Shown here piece after piece: positions 17,948 through 25,667 of a stretch of 64,000 nucleotides of DNA. The notes beneath the pieces are model-generated. The model was given only the letters and a program-made list of their open reading frames with translations, was not told the origin of the DNA and did no database searches. Source of the DNA: UBA7803 sp040219135 (GTDB lineage: Bacteria; Pseudomonadota; Gammaproteobacteria; Pseudomonadales; Azotimanducaceae); assembly GCA_040219135.1 (NCBI GenBank), contig JAVJTA010000019.1:92190-156189 (forward strand). The letters run 5' to 3'. Both the position numbers and the translations under genes were made by a program. The number at the start of each line of letters is the position of its first letter. The first letter of the stretch is position 1.

Positions 17948-18323
17948 GGTGCGCAACGTCCTCGGCTGGGCAGGTATCGTCGTACTCGGGCTCGCCACCG
18001 GGGTTCTGGAAGACATCATCTTCATCACCCTGATGGTCCCCTACTTCCCACCGAGTTGGGACCTGACCGGCGACCTGTTCTGGGTGTTCACGGTGCCATT
18101 GGCCCAGGCGCTGACGCTGGCCGTGACGGGAACCCTCGCGTGGTTTCTGGGCCTGCGCCAGCCGGCGCGCCTGACCACGTTCTGGGCCTGCTGGACCGTG
18201 TCGCGCGCGACGCTTCTGACGCTGATCAACAACCCCCTCGGGGATGTGCTCGTCTACCTGCTTTGGATTGCCCTCTGGTGCGCCTTGATCGGCGTGCTGG
18301 CGCGACTTCTGGGAACGCGATAG
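17940..18323 (+). CDS. Small integral membrane protein coupled to the selenoprotein
   Basis: 127 residues from the GTG at 17940, with about four hydrophobic segments (VLGWAGIVVLGLATGVLE; FWVFTVPLAQALTLAVTG; TLAWFLGL with the following stretch; VLVYLLWIALWCALIGVL). No family is recognised. Its start overlaps the end of the peroxiredoxin-like selenoprotein gene by 8 bases, so it is probably co-translated with it. It may be a membrane partner of that protein. A second GTG at 17949 is an alternative start. The frame upstream of 17940 is a shadow of the selenoprotein gene. Confidence 0.65.
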   Translation: MSKVRNVLGWAGIVVLGLATGVLEDIIFITLMVPYFPPSWDLTGDLFWVFTVPLAQALTLAVTGTLAWFLGLRQPARLTTFWACWTVSRATLLTLINNPLGDVLVYLLWIALWCALIGVLARLLGTR

Positions 18324-18496
18324 GAGGTCGGGCGTGTGCCCCCGGACCGTGGCACTCGAACATCGAGCTGGAGCTTGCGCGACGCCCCCATGATGGCGTG
18401 GATCGACGCTGCCCGAAGCTGAGAATGCCCTGGGGGTGCAGGTGAGGTACCGGGCCATGCCAGGTTCCGCAACGAGCCCATGGGTGGTGGTAGGAG

Positions 18497-18527
18497 CACT
18501 CCGCCAGGCCGAACGCCTGACGGAGTG
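18497..18527. terminator. Terminator-like hairpin between convergent genes
   Basis: 13-base arms (CACTCCGCCAGGC / GCCTGACGGAGTG, one mismatch) with a 5-base loop, located between the convergent membrane-protein gene and the Asp-rich protein gene. It lacks a T-tract, so its efficiency as an intrinsic terminator is uncertain. The rest of 18324-18542 shows nothing else. Confidence 0.5.
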
Positions 18528-18542
18528 GGGGGCGGGGTTCGA

Positions 18543-19775
18543 TCAGCCGTCGTCGTCGTCCCCGTCGTCGTCCTCGTCCTCGTCGTCATCGTCATCGTCA
18601 TCGTCGTCGTCATCGTCGTCGTCGTCATCGTCGTCGTCGTCCGGGCAGAACGCCTCGTGCAGCTCGCACAGGTCTTCGAGCAACTCCTCGGGATCTTCGA
18701 TGCCGCAGCTCGCGTCGGCAAGCACGTCCAGCGAGTCGCCGACGCAGACGAGTTCCTCACGCTCACCGGTGACCTCACCGTCTTCGAGAGCGACAGCCAG
18801 GACGAAGCCCACCCCCGGCAGGAAGTACTTGTATTCCGACCCTTCGGGCTCGAGCGGCGCAAATTCCCGCGTCTTCAGGCAGCCGCCCGCACAGGGAAAA
18901 GCATCGTTTTCGCCCCCTTCCTCGGCACCCGGGGCGGAATTCAGTTCCAGGTACTCGATGATGTCCTCTGCCTCACCCAGCGCGTATTCCTGACGATGCG
19001 CCATCGGCGGTGCGGGCATCGCCTTCACCAGGAAGCCAGCCTTAGCGAACCCAAGACCCGCTTCGAATGATCCATCCAGGTCGCGCAGCACCTCGTCTTC
19101 AAAGTTTCGTGCGACTTCGCCACAGTAGTAGACGTTGGCGTTGCTATCCTGGGCGAACCAGTCATCGGTGACTTCGATGGGCAGGTAGTCGACTTCTCCA
19201 TCGTCCTCGTCCTCCTCGACCACGACGTCGACGACGACACGGCACTGGACGCCCTGGATCTCGCGCGCTTCATCGGTGACGTGAACGATGATCGTTTCGT
19301 CTTCGTCGCTCAGAACGAAGGTGTGGCCTGCCTGCAGGATCACATAGGGGTTGTTCGGATAGATGCCGGGAATGTCATCGGGATCGATGAAATCGGTTTC
19401 GGCATCGATCAGCGGATCGAGGTAACGCGTTTCGCCGAGCAACCGACACGCACTGATCCGGGCTTCGCGTTGATCGCCACAGAAGTCCTGGCTCTCGTCC
19501 AGCTCGTCGTAGGCGCCGCGAAAGCACTCGGCTCTATCCGCGCGCGCGGGAAACTGCCGACAGTTGGCCATGGTGACGGCCAGGCCAGCATACGCATCGG
19601 CCCGGCAGGCCTTGAACATGTCCGCAGCACCGTTGGTACAGGGGGTGCGGCTTTCGCCTCCAACCGCGAGGGCAGGGAGGGACCAGAGTGCCAGGGCAAG
19701 GGCCCAGATAGTTCCCCTCGCCCGGATGCCCTGCTTGTGATGGTGCTGCTTTCCGATGGTCTGGATGATCTTCAT
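18543..19775 (-). CDS. Exported acidic protein with poly-aspartate tail
   Basis: 410 residues from the ATG at 19775, with a signal peptide (GTIWALALALWSLPALAVGG). The mature part is rich in Asp, Glu and Cys (CTNGAADMFKACRADAYAG, then CRQFPARADRAECFRGAYDE). It ends in an almost pure aspartate tail of about 36 residues encoded by GAC/GAT triplets at 18543-18650. No domain is recognised. The paired cysteines suggest disulfides and the tail suggests binding of calcium or other divalent cations outside the cytoplasm. The triplet tract is prone to slippage, so tail length may vary between cells. The frame extends to 19820, but the 19775 ATG leads directly into the signal peptide. Confidence 0.75.
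   Translation of the reverse strand: MKIIQTIGKQHHHKQGIRARGTIWALALALWSLPALAVGGESRTPCTNGAADMFKACRADAYAGLAVTMANCRQFPARADRAECFRGAYDELDESQDFCGDQREARISACRLLGETRYLDPLIDAETDFIDPDDIPGIYPNNPYVILQAGHTFVLSDEDETIIVHVTDEAREIQGVQCRVVVDVVVEEDEDDGEVDYLPIEVTDDWFAQDSNANVYYCGEVARNFEDEVLRDLDGSFEAGLGFAKAGFLVKAMPAPPMAHRQEYALGEAEDIIEYLELNSAPGAEEGGENDAFPCAGGCLKTREFAPLEPEGSEYKYFLPGVGFVLAVALEDGEVTGEREELVCVGDSLDVLADASCGIEDPEELLEDLCELHEAFCPDDDDDDDDDDDDDDDDDDDDEDEDDDGDDDDG
18547..18641. repeat. GAC/GAT trinucleotide tract
   Basis: A run of CGTCGT/CATCGT triplets (plus-strand reading) coding the poly-Asp tail of the minus-strand protein. Occasional GAT and GAG codons interrupt the GAC run. As a simple sequence repeat it may vary in length without changing frame. 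Confidence 0.85.
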
Positions 19776-19936
19776 GACGCTCGCTCTCTGTTGGGGTCTA
19801 CCTATCCAGAGGGCGGGCACCCACGAAATCTGTCGCTCCGACCCTGAACGGCTTCATGCAGCGGCGGCAGACGCTTCAGCGCTGTGGTTACGTATGTACA
19901 ATGCCCTTCGGTTCCGAAGACTTCCGAGTGTGAGCG

Positions 19937-20968
19937 ATGGCCACAAGGCGCCAGCCGACCAGAACCCTCTGCGTTGCCCCCATGATGGCGTGGACCGACC
20001 GGCATTGCCGGTACCTCCATCGCCTGGCGGCGCCGCATGCGCTGCTGTTCACCGAGATGATTACCGCCGGCGCGCTGCTGCACGGGCCCGCCCAGCGACT
20101 GCTGCAGTTCGACCCGAGCGAGCACCCGGTCGCGCTGCAGCTCGGCGGCAGCGACCCCGAGCAGTTGGCAAACGCCGCAGCCCTCGGCGCCGAGGCCGGG
20201 TTCGACGAGATCAACCTGAACGTCGGCTGCCCGTCGCCGCGCGTACAGAAAGGCTGTTTCGGCGCCAGCCTGATGCGCGAACCGGAACTGGTCGGACGCT
20301 GCGTGGCGGCCATGGCGGAGGCCGTGACGGTGCCCGTCACGGTGAAGTGCCGGCTCGGCGTCGACGATGACGACAGCGTCGCTTTCCTCGAGCGCTTCGC
20401 CACCACCGTGGCCGACGGCGGCGGTTGCCGGACGTTCTACGTCCACGCCCGCAAGGCATTGCTGAGCGGGCTTTCTCCGGCGGAGAACCGGACCGTGCCG
20501 CCGCTCATGTACCAGCGGGCCTACGACCTGAAGGCGCGTCATCCGCATCTCGAGATCGTGGTCAACGGCGGTATTCGCGAGGTCACGGAGCTGGACATCC
20601 ACCTCGGCGCCGCCGACGGGGTGATGGTCGGCCGCGCCGCCTATCAGAAGCCGCTGCTGCTCGCGGACATGGACCGGCATCTGTTCGGTGCCCGGGAAGA
20701 CCGGCAGGATGGCGGCGACGACGCCCGACGCGCGCGCCGAATCATGGACGCCTACCGGCACTACATGATCCGCGAACTCGACGCGGGCAGCCGCCTGGCC
20801 GATCTGACCCGGCCGCTGCTCGGGCTGTTCGCGGGGCAGCCCGGGGCGCGCCGCTTCCGGCGCATCCTCAGCGACGCGCCGCGGCTGAAACACAACGACA
20901 TCGCGCTCGTGGACGAGGCGCTGGCGGTGCTGCGCCCGTCCGGGGCTGCGCACGAACGGGCCGCCTGA
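19937..20968 (+). CDS. dusA: tRNA-dihydrouridine(20/20a) synthase DusA
   Basis: FMN-dependent enzyme that reduces uridines in the tRNA D-loop. The 343 residues start with the DusA-type APMMAWTDRHCRYL segment and include the catalytic cysteine Cys98 in NVGCPSPRVQKGCFGA. The FMN/tRNA region VTVKCRLGVDD and the phosphate-binding VNGGI...DGVMVGRAAY follow. Full length and intact. dusA is a known integration target for mobile elements, but no integrase or duplicated end is seen here. It is followed after 9 bases by a TerB-like gene. Confidence 0.95.
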   Translation: MATRRQPTRTLCVAPMMAWTDRHCRYLHRLAAPHALLFTEMITAGALLHGPAQRLLQFDPSEHPVALQLGGSDPEQLANAAALGAEAGFDEINLNVGCPSPRVQKGCFGASLMREPELVGRCVAAMAEAVTVPVTVKCRLGVDDDDSVAFLERFATTVADGGGCRTFYVHARKALLSGLSPAENRTVPPLMYQRAYDLKARHPHLEIVVNGGIREVTELDIHLGAADGVMVGRAAYQKPLLLADMDRHLFGAREDRQDGGDDARRARRIMDAYRHYMIRELDAGSRLADLTRPLLGLFAGQPGARRFRRILSDAPRLKHNDIALVDEALAVLRPSGAAHERAA

Positions 20969-20977
20969 GCGCTCCCT

Positions 20978-21418
20978 GTGCTGAGTAAACTGCTGAATCG
21001 ACTGAAGGCGCCGGAACAGGAGCCGGAGGGCGGAAATCTGCTGGCGCTGGCCGCCGCCGCGCTGCTGCTCGAGGTCGCCTGGGCGGACCACGACATTGCC
21101 GCGGACGAACTCAGCGTCATCGAGCGGCAGCTGAAACAGCAGTTCGCCCTGACCAGCCGGGAAGTCGCCGAGCTGGTGGAGGAATCCCGGAAGGTTCAGG
21201 AGACCAGCGTCGGCGTGTACGGCTACACCCGCACGATCAACGAGCAGTGGAGCGAGGCGCAGAAGTTCGACCTCGTCACCGCGCTGTGGCGGCTGGCTCT
21301 GGCCGACAGCGGTCTCGACCGCTACGAGGAACACACCATCCGCAAAATCGCCGAGCTGCTGTACCTGTCGCACAGCCGCTTCATCGAGGCAAAGCTCAAA
21401 GCCAGGCGCGAGACCTGA
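20978..21418 (+). CDS. TerB-family protein
   Basis: 146 residues, GTG start, nearly all helical, with the TerB-like pattern LLLEVAWADHDIAADELSVI and YEEHTIRKIAELLYLSHSRF. The acidic residues in these two segments bind metal in TerB structures. Although named for tellurite resistance, stand-alone TerB-like proteins of this size are common in gammaproteobacteria and their role is not settled. It sits between dusA and the GrdB-type selenoprotein gene on the same strand, 23 bases from the latter, and may share a transcript with both. Confidence 0.8.
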   Translation: MLSKLLNRLKAPEQEPEGGNLLALAAAALLLEVAWADHDIAADELSVIERQLKQQFALTSREVAELVEESRKVQETSVGVYGYTRTINEQWSEAQKFDLVTALWRLALADSGLDRYEEHTIRKIAELLYLSHSRFIEAKLKARRET

Positions 21419-21441
21419 ACGAGCACCTGCCAGGAGAACTC

Positions 21442-22356
21442 ATGGCCAACCGTCCACCCGTCGACTACATCCAGCGGACGCGGGAGCAATACGACGCCCT
21501 CGGCTATCCACCGTATCGCTGGGTGTACAGCGACACGCCACCGCCGTTCGTACCGCTCGCGAAACCGCTGCGGCAGTCGCGCCTGGGCCTGATCGCCTCG
21601 GGCGGTATCTATCGCGTCGGCCAGATCGCCTTCCACTTCCGTGACGATCTCAGCTACCGGGAGATCGACGTCGATACGCCCGTCGCGTCACTGCGCGCGA
21701 CCCACTTCGCCTATGACCTGACCGACGCGCGCGCAGACCCCAACGTGGTGTTTCCGCTCGAAACCCTGCGGCGCTGCGTCCGCGAAGGCTTGCTCGGCGG
21801 TCTGGCGCAGCGCGCCTTCACGTTCATGGGCGGCATCTACTCGAGCAGCAAAGTCCGCGACGTGCTGGCGCCGGCCCTGGCCCAGCGCCTGCGCGCCGAG
21901 GCCGTCGATGCGGTTCTGCTGGTTCCTGTCTGACCGGTGTGTCATCAGTCCGTGGGACTGATCGCAAGGGAGATCGAAAGTCAGGGAATCCCGACGCTGA
22001 GCATGTCGAGCGCACGCTCGATTACGGCCGCTGTGGCGCCGCCGCGGGCCGTGTTTCTGGACTTCCCGCTCGGGCACACCGCAGGCCGACGCAACGATCC
22101 CGCCAACCAGATGGAGATCATGCGTGCGACCCTTGAGACCTTCGAAGCGATCGACCAGCCAGGCACCATCGTCGACCTGAGCCACCAATGGCAGCCGGAC
22201 GACGCCTGGAAAGACAGCGTCATGCGTCCGCGCCTGGATGCCGCGAACCGACACTCCGACGAGCGGGTAGAACGCCACGCGTCCCCGCAGTATCAGAGCG
22301 CGGAGGACGCCCGGGCCGCCGACCCCGACTGCCCGACCTGCGTGTTCCCTGGCTGA
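21442..22356 (+). CDS. GrdB-family selenoprotein (UxxC)
   Basis: Reads as 304 residues if the in-frame TGA at 21931-21933 (codon 164) encodes selenocysteine. The site is VLLVPV-U-PVCHQSVGL, where the glycine/sarcosine/betaine reductase B-like family of aerobic proteobacteria has C-P-x-C-H-Q or its Sec form. The frame then continues with family sequence (IAREIESQGIPTLSMSSARS, then FLDFPLGHTAG) to a normal stop. A perfect 8-pair hairpin starts 10 nt after the TGA. GGAG precedes the ATG. The aerobic homologues are thought to be redox enzymes, not Stickland reductases; the partner GrdA and GrdC/D are absent here. A nonsense mutation is the alternative, but no other damage is seen. Confidence 0.88.
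21944..21962 (+). promoter_or_regulatory. Bacterial SECIS-like hairpin 2
   Basis: Perfect eight-pair stem ATCAGTCC / GGACTGAT with loop GTG, 18 nt between the TGA and the loop, inside the coding sequence. Its core 21945-21961 aligns without gaps to hairpin 1 at 17602-17618. Confidence 0.8.
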
Positions 22357-22386
22357 TTCCGCCCCGTCGCGTGACGACGGTCCGGG

Positions 22387-22419
22387 CGGACTCAGACCGG
22401 ACTCAGGCCGGACTCAGAG
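22387..22419. repeat. Three tandem 11-base repeats
   Basis: CGGACTCAGAC, CGGACTCAGGC and CGGACTCAGAG in direct tandem, spanning the gap between the convergent GrdB-type and STAS genes and overlapping the STAS stop codon. No function is evident. Confidence 0.7.
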
Positions 22420-22929
22420 GGCGGCCTGACGCCGCAGCGGCATCGGCGCGCAGTCCGCTTCCAGGGTCTCCACCAGATCGTGGAAAGCGGCCCGGTTGGA
22501 CTCGTTCATGTCCATGAGGATGCGGTGCGCTTCCAGAACCCGGGTGCGCACTTCCTCTTCCGTGGCCGCACAGCACGCCAGCTCTTCGAGCTGCTCGCCG
22601 TGCTCGAGGGGCTGCTGCACGACGTTGAACACGTCGTCGAGCCCCATAGTCGTGAGAATCCGGGTGACGTCCGGCCGCGTGGAGACCAGCGTCGGCCGAT
22701 AGCCGAACTGGCGCCCCGCACGGATGGACAGTTTGGCGAGCAGGCCCAGCGACGTGCTGTCGATGCTCTCCGTGTCTGCCAGATCCACCACCACCGACTG
22801 AAAGCCGGCGTCATTGAACATACGGTCCAGGAAAGAATCCACAGCCGTGCACAGGGTCAGACGGACGTCGCCCTGAAACAGCAGCACGTAAACACCCTGG
22901 TGATCACCAACCAGAATACGACCGCGCAA
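22414..22929 (-). CDS. STAS-domain anti-sigma factor antagonist
   Basis: About 171 residues. Residues 1-100 form a STAS domain with the phosphorylatable serine context TESIDSTSLGLLAKLS; a helical tail of about 70 residues follows. Such proteins switch partners with an anti-sigma factor according to their phosphorylation. The frame opens at a TTG at 22935 overlapping the PP2C stop, but GGGAG is better spaced (8 bases) from the TTG at 22929. Its upstream neighbour is the PP2C phosphatase that presumably dephosphorylates it, as in the RssB/RssC or HsbR/HsbA pairs of Pseudomonas. No kinase or sigma factor is visible nearby. Confidence 0.85.
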   Translation of the reverse strand: MRGRILVGDHQGVYVLLFQGDVRLTLCTAVDSFLDRMFNDAGFQSVVVDLADTESIDSTSLGLLAKLSIRAGRQFGYRPTLVSTRPDVTRILTTMGLDDVFNVVQQPLEHGEQLEELACCAATEEEVRTRVLEAHRILMDMNESNRAAFHDLVETLEADCAPMPLRRQAAL

Positions 22930-22931
22930 GA

Positions 22932-24041
22932 TCAAGTCTCCCGTTGTACGACCAGACAGGTCATGTCGTCGGGTCTATTGCCGACGTTCAGATCCATGTC
23001 CAGCAAACTCCACATCTCCTCGACACTACCGCCCTCGCTGGCGGCTCGCAGCAGACGCTGCTCCTTTCCGGACAGGTCGCCTGCGCCCATGACGTCCAGG
23101 ACTCCGTCGGAAAACATCACCAGGCGGTCTCCGGGTTCCAGCCGGATGACCTGCGCGGTGTAGGCGACCTCGTCGAACAAGCCAACCGGCTTTCCCTTTT
23201 GTTCGACGAACTCGCTGGCACCAGCCCGGTTGAGAATGGCCGGCGGGTAATGCCCGCCATTCACCAGGCGGATCTCGTCATTGACGAGATCTCCCACGCC
23301 GAGCAGCAGCGCGACGTGTTTGTCCATATCCTGCTCCAGAAGTTCTCGATTTATCCACTCGAGAATCTCGCCGGGCTCGACCAGCATACTCGGTCGGAAC
23401 TCCCGCCGCAGGCGCCGTGAAAAATTCTTCAGCAGCACGGTCACGAACGCCGAAGACGCGCCATGACCGGATACGTCCGCCACGTAGAAGGCGAAGTGGC
23501 GGTCCGATATGCGGAAATAGTCGACGAAGTCGCCGGACAGGATCAGCGACGGCAGAATGTGATGTTGAAGCCGGTAGCCGTCGATGGCCATGGGATTGGG
23601 CGGCAGCATGCCGAGCTGAATGTAGCGACCGGCGCGCTGATCACGCTCGAGATCGCTGATCGCGCGACCGAGGCGTCGTTCCGCATCGGACGCGACGGCG
23701 CGATGGCGCGCAGACACCGCCTCGAGGCGCTCAGCGAGGGCCGCATCCGCCATGGGTAACGTCCAGACGTCGCTCACCCCCGAGCGCAGCGCGTCGAGCA
23801 GCAGATCCGCGTCGGCCTGCTCCAGGCACGCCAGCACGACGGGCACGCGCGGGTGCGCATCGACGATGCCACGCGCCTGTTCGAGCTCATCGACGATCAC
23901 CGCTTCCGGTGCCGCGTGCTCGCAGAGGTTCATGACGACCTGCATATCTGTCGCTCGTTGCACCGGGTAGCCGAGTTGGGTGAGCTGCTCCAGGAGGTGA
24001 GCCGCCGGTTCATTGTCGGCTGCTGCCAGAACCAGGCTCAT
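22932..24041 (-). CDS. Response-regulator-like PP2C (SpoIIE-type) phosphatase
   Basis: 369 residues: a receiver-like N-terminal domain (1-120, MSLVLAAADNEPAAHLLEQL; a phosphoacceptor Asp may be in VIVDELEQA), a coiled linker, and a PP2C/SpoIIE phosphatase domain (about 140-369). Metal-binding aspartates are in GDFVDYFRI, VADVSGHGASSAF and MFSDGVLDVMG. The receiver domain looks degenerate, so phosphorylation is uncertain. It is translationally linked to the STAS protein gene, which supports a partner-switch module acting in stress, biofilm or motility control. Confidence 0.88.
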   Translation of the reverse strand: MSLVLAAADNEPAAHLLEQLTQLGYPVQRATDMQVVMNLCEHAAPEAVIVDELEQARGIVDAHPRVPVVLACLEQADADLLLDALRSGVSDVWTLPMADAALAERLEAVSARHRAVASDAERRLGRAISDLERDQRAGRYIQLGMLPPNPMAIDGYRLQHHILPSLILSGDFVDYFRISDRHFAFYVADVSGHGASSAFVTVLLKNFSRRLRREFRPSMLVEPGEILEWINRELLEQDMDKHVALLLGVGDLVNDEIRLVNGGHYPPAILNRAGASEFVEQKGKPVGLFDEVAYTAQVIRLEPGDRLVMFSDGVLDVMGAGDLSGKEQRLLRAASEGGSVEEMWSLLDMDLNVGNRPDDMTCLVVQRET

Positions 24042-24132
24042 GCTTGACGGTGTAAAGCCATCATAGATGGGATGCGAACGGTACTCTCTATTCCCACGAA
24101 TGACAAGCTAGTGGGCTGTGTGCCGAACGAGC

Positions 24133-24861
24133 CTAGAAATCGTCCAGAAATGGGTCTTCCTGGACCTTGCCGTCGTCGATCAGGTAGGCACGCCGCTGCA
24201 GGTAGGCGTCGCGGATGAACAGGTATCTGTCGCCGGAGATCAGCTTCTCCGAAGACAGCAGCTGGGCCCGGGAATCGACCACGTCGAGGGCACCGATGAG
24301 GGCACGGTCGCGGTTCGGCGAGATCAGCAGCATCGGATTGGTGAACAGGTCGAACACCATGCCCACTGCGGAGCTCGTGGTGGCCGGTCCGCGCACGGGG
24401 ATGGTCAGGAACGGGCCCTGGCCGCCGGCCCAGCGGGCGAAGGTCTGGCCGAAATCCTCCTCGTGACTCGGCAGGCCGTTGGCCGCCGCGACGTCGAAAA
24501 GGCCGCCGATGCCGACGGTCGAGTTGACCAGAAAGCGGGTGAAATCGCCGAGCCCGGTGCGCGGCTTGCCCTGCAGAACCTGGTTCACAGCGACCGCCGG
24601 GGTGCGCAGATTCTCGAACACGTTGCCGATGCGACGCTGAACCGGATCCGGCGTCACGGCGTCGTAGCCCCGGGCGATCGGTCGCAGGAACCAGCGATCG
24701 AGCGCGTCGTTGAAGGTGAATATCCGCCGATTCACGGGCTCGAACGGGTCCTGGGCATCCTGGGGGTCCTGAGCACCCAGCGCCGCGGCAGGAAGGAGCG
24801 CGGCGAGCACGAAGGCGGACAGGACGACGATCCTGGCGATGCCAGAGGTCACGGACTTCAC
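24133..24861 (-). CDS. mlaA: MlaA-family protein
   Basis: 242 residues with a signal peptide (IVVLSAFVLAALLPAAALGA) and the MlaA/VacJ core DPFEPVNRRIFTFNDALDRW, VNQVLQGK and STVGIGGLFDVA. MlaA removes misplaced phospholipids from the outer leaflet of the outer membrane. Two oddities: the usual lipobox cysteine is absent from the signal peptide, so it may not be lipidated. The gene also overlaps bufC by GTGA instead of standing with an mla operon. It may therefore be a specialised paralogue co-expressed with the bufferin genes. Confidence 0.88.
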   Translation of the reverse strand: MKSVTSGIARIVVLSAFVLAALLPAAALGAQDPQDAQDPFEPVNRRIFTFNDALDRWFLRPIARGYDAVTPDPVQRRIGNVFENLRTPAVAVNQVLQGKPRTGLGDFTRFLVNSTVGIGGLFDVAAANGLPSHEEDFGQTFARWAGGQGPFLTIPVRGPATTSSAVGMVFDLFTNPMLLISPNRDRALIGALDVVDSRAQLLSSEKLISGDRYLFIRDAYLQRRAYLIDDGKVQEDPFLDDF

Positions 24862-25667
24862 GGGCTTGCGTCTCCAGATTGGCGGCGGGTACCGAGCACG
24901 ACCTCAGCATTTCGCAATCGCTCCAGGGTTGCAAGGCCCTCACGGTGGACCGTTTCCGGATGCAGCGCCGTCGCCTGACCGGCCACCCGGTCCAGGGCCT
25001 CGGCGCCGCTGACGTCGCCTTCCAGCGCATCCAGCAGCGCCATGGTCAGTGCGTTCACCTCCATGAAGCGAACCCGATCGTCGCGGCGTCGGAACACGAC
25101 CAGCTGGGTCGGCGAGTCCCCGGGCGCCTCGGGCTGATGGTCCGGGCCGATCTGGTGGACGGGAAAGGCGTAGGCGAGCTTCCAGATCAGCGGTGAGACC
25201 ACTACGACCTCGGCAAGCAAGTCGCCATCCCGATAGATGCCGTCCTCGGGAATCTCCTCCTCGGCGACGCTGAGCGCGAGCTCCACCCACTCGTAGTGAC
25301 ACAGCTCGAGCAGAAACGGCGGCAGGTCGTTCGGCCGGCCATCGCCGAGCGAAAGATCCGGGACGGTGGCGAGAAAACTCAGAAACTCCTGGGAGATCTC
25401 GAGGAAATAGGGCGACTCGCTCGGGTGCCGATGAACGAATGCCCGAACCAGAGCAGGCCAGCGCTCGCCGGCCAGCAGGCTCTTCGCCACGGGGAACGCG
25501 CCCGCGAGGAACGACTCGATGTTGTTGTAAAACAGATCCAGGTAGATCTGCATGCGCCGCGCTTCGACATCGGCCGGCCGCGGATGCACCGCGGGGTTGC
25601 GGATGTGGGCGGCGAAGTCGAGCTGGTGCTCGACGAAGCCCGGCAGATTGTCACCCCGTCGCGGCAC
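24858..25667 (-). CDS. bufC: Bufferin/HvfC-type partner protein (DUF2063)
   Basis: 269 residues. The N-terminal half matches DUF2063 (FAAHIRNPAVHPRPADV, YLDLFYNNIESFLAGAFPVA, then FLEISQEFL). The C-terminal half is a winged-helix-like segment (FMEVNALTMALLDALEG). In these systems BufC/HvfC pairs with the MNIO enzyme BufB and is thought to present the precursor peptide. It overlaps bufB by 17 bases and mlaA by 4, so all are in one transcript. GTG start. Cytoplasmic. Confidence 0.9.
   Translation of the reverse strand: MPRRGDNLPGFVEHQLDFAAHIRNPAVHPRPADVEARRMQIYLDLFYNNIESFLAGAFPVAKSLLAGERWPALVRAFVHRHPSESPYFLEISQEFLSFLATVPDLSLGDGRPNDLPPFLLELCHYEWVELALSVAEEEIPEDGIYRDGDLLAEVVVVSPLIWKLAYAFPVHQIGPDHQPEAPGDSPTQLVVFRRRDDRVRFMEVNALTMALLDALEGDVSGAEALDRVAGQATALHPETVHREGLATLERLRNAEVVLGTRRQSGDASP

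Noticed and set aside
18547..18641. CRISPR-like or satellite array
   Set aside because: It is a coding triplet repeat in frame with an exported acidic protein and has no spacers.
19937..20200. dusA 5' end as an integration site
   Set aside because: No integrase, no duplicated dusA segment and no change of composition nearby.
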